DNA of 34,734 bases, taken from a virus. This document shows positions 15,817 through 22,347 of the stretch, one piece after another. Both the position numbers and the translations under genes were made by a program. Under the pieces are notes generated by a model, which did no database searches, was not told the origin of the DNA, and saw only the letters and a list, made by a program, of their open reading frames with translations. Position 1 is the first letter of the stretch, and each line of letters begins with the position of its first letter. The stretch is from positions 1 through 34,734 of the IMG/VR virus record IMGVR_UViG_3300034407_000852; one strand, 5' to 3'.

Positions 15817-16136
15817 TTCTTTCTCTTCCAATTCATTTGGTCAAGTTGTTTTTTTAGTTTCGCTATCTCTTCCATAATTTCTGTTGTACCACCGGGAGCA
15901 ACAGGAGGATGAGACCACTCTTCTAATTTTTCTATTCTATTTGCCAAACCAGGATATTGAGATGCCCATTTAGCTTCTTTCTTTGCTATATTTATATCAT
16001 ATTTAACGGCAAGATACTCCATAAAGCGATCTAGTTTCGTTTGAAACCATCTACCCATGCGGGTAGAAAGGAACCACTTACCAAAAGCGGAACCAAAAAT
16101 ACCAGTTAAGGCAGCCCTAAGTAGTATCCAATACAC
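15813..16136 (-). CDS. Small protein with N-terminal membrane helix
   Basis: A 107-residue protein. The first 25 residues (MYWILLRAALTGIFGSAFGK) are hydrophobic and may form one membrane or amphipathic helix. A basic/aromatic patch (STRMGRWFQTKLDRFMEYLA) and a helical charged region ending in KRKK follow. It is coupled by TAATG to the DUF1353 gene upstream and by ATGA to the gene downstream. Position in the lysis/structure block would suit a holin accessory or membrane-associated assembly factor, but it lacks the paired membrane helices of ordinary holins. Confidence 0.65.
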   Translation of the reverse strand: MYWILLRAALTGIFGSAFGKWFLSTRMGRWFQTKLDRFMEYLAVKYDINIAKKEAKWASQYPGLANRIEKLEEWSHPPVAPGGTTEIMEEIAKLKKQLDQMNWKRKK

Positions 16137-16606
16137 TACATTTCCTCTCTAGGAACAATAGAGCTATGACCGAACCAACAAACAGCTTTCCATGCACACC
16201 ACTTTTTCCATCCTGCTACGTGTTCTGCGGAAACTTCCATTGCCTCTTTAAATACTTTGTCTGCTGCTACTTTTGCATCTACAACAAGACACATATCTGC
16301 TTTGTCACCCTGGGCGGCTCTGTACTGACGAATACACCAATACAAATAATCGTGTACTACACCTGCACGTGCTACGTCAAAGGGTGCAATGAACCACCAA
16401 ATACCTCTGGGAACAGATGCTAAGTCTGTTTTGAAACCTTTAGGTACAGTGATTTTCATTTTTGTGTTTACTTTAGCACCGACCGCCTTTAGTGTTTTTG
16501 CTTCTGTTTCATTAAGAACATCAGAATCAAATGCCAGTGACAGATCAAGTATCCAAGTGCAAGGAGGCTGAAAATCTGCATCGAGCAATCTATTAAATTT
16601 TGCCAT
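16136..16606 (-). CDS. DUF1353 family phage protein
   Basis: A 156-residue protein with the DUF1353 core: VPKGFKTDLASVPRGIWWFI, then a VVHDYLY motif (the His-Asp pair), then AADKVFKEAM and a terminal FG element. The family is widespread in tailed phages and often lies beside lysis genes; its biochemical role is not established to my knowledge, though the conserved D/H residues suggest a hydrolase-like or metal site. GGAG precedes the start. It shares TAATG with the next gene. Confidence 0.88.
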   Translation of the reverse strand: MAKFNRLLDADFQPPCTWILDLSLAFDSDVLNETEAKTLKAVGAKVNTKMKITVPKGFKTDLASVPRGIWWFIAPFDVARAGVVHDYLYWCIRQYRAAQGDKADMCLVVDAKVAADKVFKEAMEVSAEHVAGWKKWCAWKAVCWFGHSSIVPREEM

Positions 16607-16608
16607 TG

Positions 16609-16818
16609 TTAATCTCCAAAATATTTGTTAAGCATTTCTAGTTTGTCATCATATTCAGCCATTTGTGATAATTCACCTTCAATAGCTTCCATAATATCAG
16701 AGTGTTCTCCTATACCCGCAGGATTTTTTAAGTACACTTCAACATTTACACGATGTTTTTCAATGTTTCCTTCAAAATGTTTTCTACTTGCATCCAATAT
16801 TTGGTCTCGTAATTTCAT
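16609..16818 (-). CDS. Small conserved helical phage protein
   Basis: A 69-residue protein, MKLRDQILDASRKHFEGNIE followed by NVEVYLKNPAGIGEHSDIM and a helical acidic end (EYDDKLEMLNKYF). I recognise this sequence type from many marine T4-like phages, where it is a short protein of unknown function near DUF1353 or structural genes. AGGAG precedes the ATG. It has no cysteines, signal or membrane segments. Amphipathic helices suggest a binding adaptor. Confidence 0.75.
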   Translation of the reverse strand: MKLRDQILDASRKHFEGNIEKHRVNVEVYLKNPAGIGEHSDIMEAIEGELSQMAEYDDKLEMLNKYFGD

Positions 16819-16826
16819 AGCATCTC

Positions 16827-17552
16827 CTATCTAAGCAAGGGGACAAGATACTTTCCAGTAGTGTCCCATTTTCCATAAATCAATCTTCTTGGTTTGTCGT
16901 GGTGATTTTTGTGATAATTTTCCCCACCAATCAATATATTAGAAATCAATCCTAGGTTAGCGGGAGTTCCTTTCAATCCCCCGTGACCTCTCCAATTTAT
17001 ATGTAACATTTGCAACCAACTCCAAGAAAACATAAATGATAACCAAACTATAGACCACATATTTATTGATGCTAGTATAATTAAATTTAAAAAATATAGT
17101 TTCCAATAATGATTTGTAACAAATTGTGCATCTTTTTGTTTTGCATAGTATTTAAGAAAAGTTACTCTAGGTTTTACTTCATCATACTCACCCCAAAACA
17201 ATCTCCAAAATCCTATTTGTTTAGGACCGTGAGGATCTCCTTCCTTGTCAGTATTGGCATGATGTTGTAAATGTGATACAACATAATGTCCAGGAGGAGC
17301 TTCTGCTGTAATTACCATAAACCATAACATTAACTTTCTACCTAACCAACTAGGTTCAAACTGTTGATGTGTCAACCATCTATGATATCCTATGTTAGCT
17401 ACTCTGGTTACAAATCTACAAAGTATAAACCAAAACAAAACTTCCCATATCGTGGGTTGTTCAATTAAAAACCAAAGAGGTAGGCCTATAATTGTCATTG
17501 TAAAAAGTAAAATTATTTTTACTTTTGTTTTATCTGTATAAGACAATTTCAC
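16827..17552 (-). CDS. Fatty-acid desaturase, stearoyl-CoA desaturase-like (copy 1)
   Basis: A 241-residue integral membrane di-iron enzyme that would introduce a double bond into acyl chains. All three histidine boxes are present: HRWLTH, HLQHHANTD and NYHKNHH. Hydrophobic segments flank them (LLFTMTIIGLPLWFLI; LNLIILASINMWSIVWLSFM). The family normally needs ferredoxin or a cytochrome b5-like donor from the host. The start is a GTG at 17552 overlapping the lysozyme stop (GTGA), so it is tied to the lysis/late block. It is a different subtype from the desaturase at 31748-32464. Could remodel membrane fluidity late in infection. Confidence 0.9.
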   Translation of the reverse strand: MKLSYTDKTKVKIILLFTMTIIGLPLWFLIEQPTIWEVLFWFILCRFVTRVANIGYHRWLTHQQFEPSWLGRKLMLWFMVITAEAPPGHYVVSHLQHHANTDKEGDPHGPKQIGFWRLFWGEYDEVKPRVTFLKYYAKQKDAQFVTNHYWKLYFLNLIILASINMWSIVWLSFMFSWSWLQMLHINWRGHGGLKGTPANLGLISNILIGGENYHKNHHDKPRRLIYGKWDTTGKYLVPLLR

Positions 17553-18010
17553 CTTTCTAAACTCGCTAAATGTTCTAATCTAACCATTAATCTTTCAGCT
17601 CTGTTGGTCACTTGTCTATACCAACGGCTGTCCCGTCCTTCTTTTGCTGCTTCCAACCAATCACCACTTTCAACAGCAGCATTAAACTTTTTAAAACCAG
17701 AGAGTCGAGGACGCCCCATATTAAACATCATATTAACCAGGATCTCCTGTACTTCACCCGGCAACTTTCCAAAGTCCCCTTCTCCGTATAAATTATGACA
17801 TTCGCTAACTGCTGTGTCAAGATCCTTACTGAAACATTCTTTGACTCTTTCTTCAGAGACTGTTGTTCCAACTTCTTGTCCGTGTTCGGCATCCGCTTCG
17901 GTAACAAGGTGACCGACTCCGAATGTTGGATACCCGAGGTGGTCTTTGTATATTTCATACTCTACCCCCTCGTCTATTTTAAGTTGTTCGTATATCGCTT
18001 CTCTGTTCAT
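17549..18010 (-). CDS. e: Lysozyme/endolysin, T4 gp e-like (GH24)
   Basis: A 153-residue muramidase. The catalytic triad spacing of T4 lysozyme (E-x8-D-x5-T) is seen as E14, D23 and T29 in IDEGVEYEIYKDHLGYPTFG. The rest follows the family (VNMMFNMGRPRLSGFKKF, then RYRQV-type end). There is no signal peptide or SAR helix, so export to the periplasm needs a holin. It overlaps the preceding nucleotidyltransferase gene by 32 nt and the desaturase by GTGA. Open frames on either strand within it are shadows. Confidence 0.95.
   Translation of the reverse strand: MNREAIYEQLKIDEGVEYEIYKDHLGYPTFGVGHLVTEADAEHGQEVGTTVSEERVKECFSKDLDTAVSECHNLYGEGDFGKLPGEVQEILVNMMFNMGRPRLSGFKKFNAAVESGDWLEAAKEGRDSRWYRQVTNRAERLMVRLEHLASLER
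17793..17821 (-). promoter_or_regulatory. Possible sigma70-like promoter inside lysozyme gene
   Basis: TTGACA (17821-17816), 17 nt, then CATAAT (17798-17793) on the minus strand. The score is good but it is entirely inside coding sequence and 240 nt from the next start (desaturase). It may be a chance match. Confidence 0.3.
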
Positions 18011-18614
18011 TCAAAAATGCTCCAAAAGATAATCTTGTTTGATCCTCATTCAACCCCATGCCGTTCCTAACAGCATGAAAAAGTTTCTTAGCGTGATCGT
18101 GTGAATGATCTGGATGTAACCCTGCCTTAAAACTTTCTAAGTCATTATTGCCTGCGTGTGATCGCATCTTAGTACCACTGATGCCTGCTACACCCTCAGC
18201 ATCTGGATCTCTTGCACCCGCTGACTTTATATGTATTTTGTCAAAATGATATTCACCATCAGGACCATTGTATTTATTTGCTAAATTTTTAAAATCTTCT
18301 ACTCTATCTGAACCAACTACCATAGTAACTTTCTTGTATCCTTCCTGATGTATTTTTTTCAAGTGTGCAAGAAAGTGAGGTGATTCTTTACTAGAATGTT
18401 CTATATTTGTTTTAGGGTGTACGTGCTTTAGGTAGTCTACTTTGTGGTGTGGGTGCAATGGATTTTTATGTTTGTCTTGAGAATGACTTACTACCACACG
18501 ATGGTCTGCACCAACTTCTTTTGCATGGTTGTGTACAGTATCTATGAGTTTACTGTGTCCTGCAGTAGGAGGATTCATCCTACCAAATGTAAATACCATG
18601 TGTTTATCAGCCAC
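17979..18614 (-). CDS. HxGH-family nucleotidyltransferase-like protein (NMNAT/cytidylyltransferase fold)
   Basis: A protein of about 211 residues. FTFGRMNPPTAGHSKLID at residues 8-25 carries the nucleotide-binding (T/H)xGH motif (T17-A-G-H20). GISGTKMRSH further on corresponds to the ISSTxxR motif that closes over the nucleotide. Similar proteins are common in marine T4-like phages, with no known substrate. I prefer a GTG start at 18614: it has GAGG 7 nt upstream and overlaps the DUF6267 stop by 8 nt (GTGGCTGA); ATGs at 18629 and 18599 are alternatives. The C-terminus ends SFGAFLNEQRS, vaguely like a packaging motif. Overlaps lysozyme by 32 nt. Confidence 0.8.
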   Translation of the reverse strand: MADKHMVFTFGRMNPPTAGHSKLIDTVHNHAKEVGADHRVVVSHSQDKHKNPLHPHHKVDYLKHVHPKTNIEHSSKESPHFLAHLKKIHQEGYKKVTMVVGSDRVEDFKNLANKYNGPDGEYHFDKIHIKSAGARDPDAEGVAGISGTKMRSHAGNNDLESFKAGLHPDHSHDHAKKLFHAVRNGMGLNEDQTRLSFGAFLNEQRSDIRTT

Positions 18615-19779
18615 TTTGTTTCCTCGCATCTCCTGCTGCAAAGTTCATTCTGCTAAATTCGTGTCTCAGTACAAACTTAGATGGTCTGTTGTTGTGATAA
18701 ACTACATAACCTTCAGGAGATGTAGGTGCACCATCAACTTCATGTCCCATACTGTGGTGACCGTCCATCGCAGTAGTCAAAACATTTTTAGCATTTTGCA
18801 AATGTTTGTGTACTTCTAGTGCTGCATTTACGTGTCCATCGTCTACACTAGCAACCATACGTTTACCTGCATTTATTTGTGCTTCTTGTCCAGCAGCAGT
18901 TTTTCTCTTAGTTGCTTCTTTTGCATGATGATCTGTAATGTGTTTTTTAAGTCCTTCTGCTGAAGGAGCTGAGTTGTCTCTCACTGCTCGGTTAATATGC
19001 ACTTTGAGTTTTTCTGCGTGTTTTTGTGTGTGTTCATAGGCGCCATTAGGAGCTTTCTTGTAAGCACCCATAGCCTTTTTTATATGAGAAGTGTACTCGT
19101 CCTGCATAGCTTTTGTATAAGGAACGTGTTGTGTTTCGTGGTGAATCGGAAACTGGTGAACATCATCATGGTGTTCTAATTCAGGTATGTGACCCTGCTT
19201 GACTGTCATGTCAGACCACTTTTTTCCTTCGTACGCTGTATGTATTGCTACACCTATTTTAGAGTTTACTGCCTTTTTTGCGTGTTCAGAATTTGCAGGA
19301 TGATGATATGTGATAAGCTGTGTTTTATGTGAAACCCTATGTCCTTCGTGTTTTACATCATCAGGCGTGTGCATAATGTCTGCTTGATATACACCTTTAC
19401 CATCATGTACTTTAGGCAAGTGTTCTAAAGCTGTTTTTAGTTTAGTTACTAGACCGGGTGCGTGACCGTGATTTTTTTCTATATCTTTCGGCGTGTAGTT
19501 TATTTTAGGCTTTTTGTTAAATACGGACTTTGAACCGACAAAAAACTTACCTGTCTCTGGGTGTGTACCAAAAACTATTGAAGGTGACCCATCATATTTT
19601 GTTGTTATTTTTGTAGAGTTATCTCTACCGGAAAGGTGTTCGTGTACACCGTTAAGCGTGTGATAAGCATGAGCAAAACCCTCAGCACCTCCATGTATGA
19701 CATGGTCTTCAACGTGTTCTAGGTGCTTTAGTTTATCTTCTGATTTTGCTTCTACAATGAATTTTCGTAAACTAAGCAT
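18607..19779 (-). CDS. DUF6267-like protein; putative capsid-packaged ligase-type nucleotidyltransferase
   Basis: A 390-residue, very His/Lys-rich protein. The N-terminus MLSLRKFIVEAKSED resembles the T4 internal-protein packaging leader, with IVE-A as a gp21-type cleavage site. After it come motifs in the order seen in DNA/RNA ligases and capping enzymes: K61-Y-D-G64 (motif I, with K61 the candidate for covalent AMP), FFVGSKS at 79-85, GVYQADIM at 129-136 (motif III position), EGYVV at 356-360 (motif IV) and SKFVLR at 367-372 (motif V, K368). A long helical, His-rich insert (about 190-340) separates III from IV. A late promoter abuts the ATG. I recognise the family as DUF6267; the ligase assignment is my inference. 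Confidence 0.72.
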   Translation of the reverse strand: MLSLRKFIVEAKSEDKLKHLEHVEDHVIHGGAEGFAHAYHTLNGVHEHLSGRDNSTKITTKYDGSPSIVFGTHPETGKFFVGSKSVFNKKPKINYTPKDIEKNHGHAPGLVTKLKTALEHLPKVHDGKGVYQADIMHTPDDVKHEGHRVSHKTQLITYHHPANSEHAKKAVNSKIGVAIHTAYEGKKWSDMTVKQGHIPELEHHDDVHQFPIHHETQHVPYTKAMQDEYTSHIKKAMGAYKKAPNGAYEHTQKHAEKLKVHINRAVRDNSAPSAEGLKKHITDHHAKEATKRKTAAGQEAQINAGKRMVASVDDGHVNAALEVHKHLQNAKNVLTTAMDGHHSMGHEVDGAPTSPEGYVVYHNNRPSKFVLRHEFSRMNFAAGDARKQSG

Positions 19780-19784
19780 ACTTG

Positions 19785-19792
19785 TATTTATA
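19785..19792 (-). promoter_or_regulatory. T4 late-type promoter box TATAAATA abutting ATG
   Basis: The minus strand reads TATAAATACAAGTATG: an exact late box, 5 nt, then the start codon of the DUF6267-like gene. Geometry and flank (C, C/A, A, G, T) are the same as at 11986-11993. Predicted initiation is at the A of the ATG (19779). Confidence 0.8.
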
Positions 19793-20513
19793 ACATTCTA
19801 GTATAGGAGAAATTTATTTTTTCTTTTACTGTTCCAACTAAATCAACTTCTTTAGGAGAAGGTCTAGGTAGTCTAATTAACATTTCTTCATCATCGTAAG
19901 TTATCAGGTCAACCGATTTATCTACCACTGCTTTTCTTCCGCCTCTAACAACAGTGATTCCCAAACTAGTAGATAATTTAGATGAGATTGTAACATCTTC
20001 TAATCTTTTGTGAAATTCACGATCGCCTTTATGATATCCTGTAAATGATTCATCGTATCCTCCAGCTTCCCAATATTTTTCTTTACTAACTAGAAAAACA
20101 TTTTTATGACCGGGATAACGATAATATTTTTTATTGGCGGTGTTCATCATCGCAAATCTATATAACCTTTCTTTTCTAAACTTTATGGTCTTTAAGAATC
20201 CTATGCTATCCGGGGACATTAAACAATCAATATCTAAATATAAAACAAAATCAGTAGACGCAAGTTTCGTTATCAGATTTCTACAACCATGACCATTGAA
20301 ACCCAAATCTTCATCTACTTGCCAGAGTTGAAAGTTAGGTATATCTAAATCTTTGAGTATGTCGTATGCGGGATATTTTTGCGAACCATCATCTACTAAG
20401 ATGATTTCTACCTCAGGTGGGTATCTAAGCCAAAACTCTAATTGATTTTTTAAAAGTTCTGGCTCATTGTAATATGTAAAACCAACTGTAAACCTATATT
20501 CCTTGGAGTCCAT
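19788..20513 (-). CDS. Family 2 (GT-A) glycosyltransferase
   Basis: A 241-residue protein with GT2 hallmarks: an N-terminal strand (VGFTYYNEPELLKNQLEFWL), the nucleotide-binding VDDGS at 40-44 and the metal-binding LDIDC at 93-97. A GGYDESFTGYHKGDREFHKR segment follows, which corresponds to the acceptor/catalytic region. It would transfer a sugar from an NDP-sugar to a glycan, a protein or modified DNA. No membrane helix. The 3' end carries the late promoter of the next gene, and the start overlaps the previous gene by 20 nt. Acceptor unknown; the dehydrogenase at 27139-27873 could supply an NDP-sugar acid, but linkage is speculative. Confidence 0.88.
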   Translation of the reverse strand: MDSKEYRFTVGFTYYNEPELLKNQLEFWLRYPPEVEIILVDDGSQKYPAYDILKDLDIPNFQLWQVDEDLGFNGHGCRNLITKLASTDFVLYLDIDCLMSPDSIGFLKTIKFRKERLYRFAMMNTANKKYYRYPGHKNVFLVSKEKYWEAGGYDESFTGYHKGDREFHKRLEDVTISSKLSTSLGITVVRGGRKAVVDKSVDLITYDDEEMLIRLPRPSPKEVDLVGTVKEKINFSYTRML

Positions 20514-20844
20514 CTAGTTGCTCAGTAACATCTATACTTGTAATATCTTCTGCCGGAAAATCAATACTGCCTGCATTTTCTAACTGAAAAAACTCAGCGT
20601 GGGTTAAATTTTTATCATCATACAATTCAAAACCTGAATATATTTCTTTAGTTCCTTGCCCAAGTTTACCTTCAAGATAATGGACGACTTTATTTATAGA
20701 TTCACCAACTTCTTGCCACGTTGGTTCTTTATCAAACCTAGCAATAATATATTCAGATCCGTCAATGCACCTCCACATCGGCAAATCCTCAGACCCTATA
20801 TTTTTGAAAACTTTAGTGGTAGCGACTAGTTTTAGTTTCATCAT
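20494..20844 (-). CDS. Hypothetical acidic protein
   Basis: A 116-residue protein, MMKLKLVATTKVFKNIGSED, with an alternating strand/helix pattern and an acidic C-terminal half (AEDITSIDVTEQLDGLQ). I see no catalytic motif, signal or membrane segment. It overlaps the glycosyltransferase by 20 nt and the next upstream small gene by 32 nt, which argues for a shared transcript. Not recognised; the second Met could equally be the start. Confidence 0.6.
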   Translation of the reverse strand: MMKLKLVATTKVFKNIGSEDLPMWRCIDGSEYIIARFDKEPTWQEVGESINKVVHYLEGKLGQGTKEIYSGFELYDDKNLTHAEFFQLENAGSIDFPAEDITSIDVTEQLDGLQGI

Positions 20845-21001
20845 AATACTCCGGACACTTTTCTATTTCTGACAAGTTCACTTTGTATTTAGTCGCTAAT
20901 TTATTAGCAGTAGCTTTCCAATATGCTTTGAACGAAGGATCTATTGTTTTACGACTAGCGATGACTACTTTTGCTATTTTTCGTTTGTGATCGTTATTCA
21001 T
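20813..21001 (-). CDS. Small basic hypothetical protein
   Basis: A 62-residue Lys-rich protein (MNNDHKRKIAKVVIASRKTI) with a helical middle (AYWKATANKLATKYKVN) and a Tyr/Glu-rich end. It overlaps the preceding gene by 8 nt (ATGAATAA geometry) and the next by 32 nt. No family recognised. Size and position in the small-gene block suggest a host-takeover or regulatory microprotein, without direct evidence. Confidence 0.55.
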   Translation of the reverse strand: MNNDHKRKIAKVVIASRKTIDPSFKAYWKATANKLATKYKVNLSEIEKCPEYYDETKTSRYH

Positions 21002-21545
21002 CAGTCATGTTCTCCATCCAACAAACCATTTCATTAGCCCATCCTGCAAGTTTTTCATTAACCATGTCTCGGTAATCCCAAGAGTCATAGTCCTCGTGTT
21101 CAAAATCAACACCGCCTTCGTCCAACCAAGTTCTCTCAAAGTATTTGTGATCTTCCTCTTCAACGTCCCAATTGTTGTTTGCCCAAACAGCAGCTCCTGC
21201 AAAGTTTACATATTCATCTATATATGTAAGCTCAATACGCACTCTAGGGTCAAAATCCTCAAGATGTCTAGCTAAACTTTTTGTGAAAGAAAATATGCTA
21301 CACCAAGCACTAGTGATACTGACAAACTCATTGCCTTCCTCATAGTAATCAACATATGCCCATTTAGGACCTACGTGATCCTCCATCCAATCCCTTGAAG
21401 GATAATCTTCACTGTCCCATTCAGGTAAGAATCTTGCATTTTCAATACCTTCTTGCTCTGATAGTTCAGAAAAAATACGTGAGAATTCATTTATACAGGC
21501 GTGATTGCCTGTAACTTTTAGAAAGTTATCAACGTGATTTGCCAT
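20994..21545 (-). CDS. YubB/Api92-like ferredoxin-fold protein
   Basis: A 183-residue, very acidic and Trp/Tyr-rich protein. The start MANHVDNFLKVTGNHACINE, followed by DHVGPKWAYVDYYEEG, matches the layout of the YubB ferredoxin-like (Api92-like, DUF1281) family: an N-terminal strand with N-x-L-x-V-x-G, then a G-x-KW motif. The C-terminus has an acidic stretch DEGGVDFEHEDYDSWDYRD. Its charge is reminiscent of DNA-mimic proteins, but that is only a compositional remark. GGAG precedes the ATG. Function in phages unknown. Confidence 0.65.
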   Translation of the reverse strand: MANHVDNFLKVTGNHACINEFSRIFSELSEQEGIENARFLPEWDSEDYPSRDWMEDHVGPKWAYVDYYEEGNEFVSITSAWCSIFSFTKSLARHLEDFDPRVRIELTYIDEYVNFAGAAVWANNNWDVEEEDHKYFERTWLDEGGVDFEHEDYDSWDYRDMVNEKLAGWANEMVCWMENMTDE

Positions 21546-21567
21546 TAGTATCTCCGAAATTGAAAAG

Positions 21568-21594
21568 TGGGCAGTTTAGTGGATGTCTTGCCCA
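21568..21594 (-). terminator. Possible intrinsic terminator hairpin
   Basis: On the minus strand TGGGCA and TGCCCA form a perfect 6-bp stem around a 15-nt loop, followed by CTTTTC. It lies between the winged-helix gene and the YubB-like gene. The loop is long and the U-run short, so it would be weak. The remaining bases of this 107-nt gap contain a CCCAGG direct repeat and nothing else I can name. Confidence 0.35.
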
Positions 21595-21652
21595 GGACCC
21601 AGGCTTCTAGAATATCATGGCAGGCCTGATTCGCCTCATAACAAAAAGGTTC

Positions 21653-21913
21653 TTATTCAAATACAGAGGAACCTACTGCTTGATAAGCAGCTGCAATCAT
21701 AGCACGGCTAGGACGACCCAAGCGATAAACAGTTGTACCGTTCTTAGCTGTGTTAGTATAGATAGGTTGACCACTTGCACGAAGCTCGCTAATACGCTTG
21801 CCAAGTGAGGCGACACCAAATAGGCCTCGTGCTTGACCTGCAGACAGCGACTGACCAGACCTAAGAAAATTCAGAACCTTTTGACTCTGAGTTGTAGCAG
21901 TAACATTAGACAT
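21653..21913 (-). CDS. Small winged-helix/HTH DNA-binding protein
   Basis: An 86-residue protein. SQKVLNFLRSGQSLSAGQAR, GLFGVASLGKRISELRASGQ and a TVYRLGRPS hairpin fit a helix-turn-helix/winged-helix fold: helix 1, a turn, a recognition helix with K/R, then a wing. Proteins with this pattern are common in marine T4-like phages and are likely transcription regulators. A strong AGGAG precedes the ATG. A sigma70-like promoter at 22003-22032 would drive it. It is in the small early-type block, so an early regulator role is plausible. Confidence 0.75.
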   Translation of the reverse strand: MSNVTATTQSQKVLNFLRSGQSLSAGQARGLFGVASLGKRISELRASGQPIYTNTAKNGTTVYRLGRPSRAMIAAAYQAVGSSVFE

Positions 21914-21937
21914 ATATGTCTCCTTTCATTACTAAAG

Positions 21938-22144
21938 TTAATCCCACTTTTTATGGGAACCAATACGCTCATTTTGAGTATAACCGAGCATATATTCTTT
22001 ATATTCTACACTATTTTTATCAGTGATGTCAACCCTTTCGGAGGTGTAGGTGGCGCCTACGTAATAGTGAGGGTTTTCATCACGTTCATAATAACTATCT
22101 GCAGAACCACGGTCATAAGGACCGCCATGTTTTGTACTAGCCAT
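21938..22144 (-). CDS. Small conserved phage protein (GGPYDRGSADSYY family)
   Basis: A 68-residue protein, MASTKHGGPYDRGSADSYYE, ending in an EYMLGYTQNERIGSHKKWD segment. The GPYDRGSADSYY block followed by a GYxxNExxG end is a pattern I recognise in many small phage proteins with no known function. The start shares TAATG with the preceding gene. The gene also contains a candidate internal promoter at 22003-22032 for the winged-helix gene. Confidence 0.75.
   Translation of the reverse strand: MASTKHGGPYDRGSADSYYERDENPHYYVGATYTSERVDITDKNSVEYKEYMLGYTQNERIGSHKKWD
22003..22032 (-). promoter_or_regulatory. Sigma70-like promoter upstream of winged-helix gene
   Basis: TTGACA (22032-22027), 18 nt, then TAGAAT (22008-22003) on the minus strand. 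The predicted start is about 85 nt before the winged-helix gene's ATG. It is inside the 3' half of the preceding small gene. Confidence 0.5.
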
Positions 22145-22347
22145 TAGAAAGTCTCCTTTTGTCCAGTTTTTAAATTACGCATCTCTAGAATCACATAATC
22201 GGTTCTAGGACTCTGCGTTACTGAACCTGCCCAAGTGCAGGCGTCTTTCCACGACATGAAACCCATCTTGTCTGTATGATGAATTCCATTTAAGTTACCT
22301 TTTAAAAAGTAACGGTCAAACTCTACCTGACAAGGATGATTAGGCAT
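22144..22347 (-). CDS. Small hypothetical protein
   Basis: A 67-residue protein, MPNHPCQVEFDRYFLKGNLN, then SWKDACTWAGSV and VILEMRNLKTGQKETF. The longer open frame in this phase runs upstream through the preceding gene and is a shadow. The real start is ATG 22347, since it has AGGAGG about 7 nt upstream and overlaps the previous stop by 8 nt. The C-terminus reads like a strand pair. No family recognised. It shares TAATG with the next gene. Confidence 0.72.
   Translation of the reverse strand: MPNHPCQVEFDRYFLKGNLNGIHHTDKMGFMSWKDACTWAGSVTQSPRTDYVILEMRNLKTGQKETF

Noticed and set aside
15989-15996. TATAAATA on the minus strand inside the 15813-16136 gene
   Set aside because: Encodes part of YDINIAKK in a tightly coupled run with no gene start within 170 nt; probably a chance match in AT-rich coding DNA.
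20691-20698. TATAAATA on the minus strand inside the 20494-20844 gene
   Set aside because: About 180 nt from the next start (glycosyltransferase) and within coding sequence; could be functional but there is no supporting spacing.
21546-21652. Possible tRNA in the 107-nt gap, because of GC-rich stems and an AGTTTAGTGG string
   Set aside because: I could not form acceptor, anticodon and T-arms together on either strand; only a 6-bp hairpin is supported.
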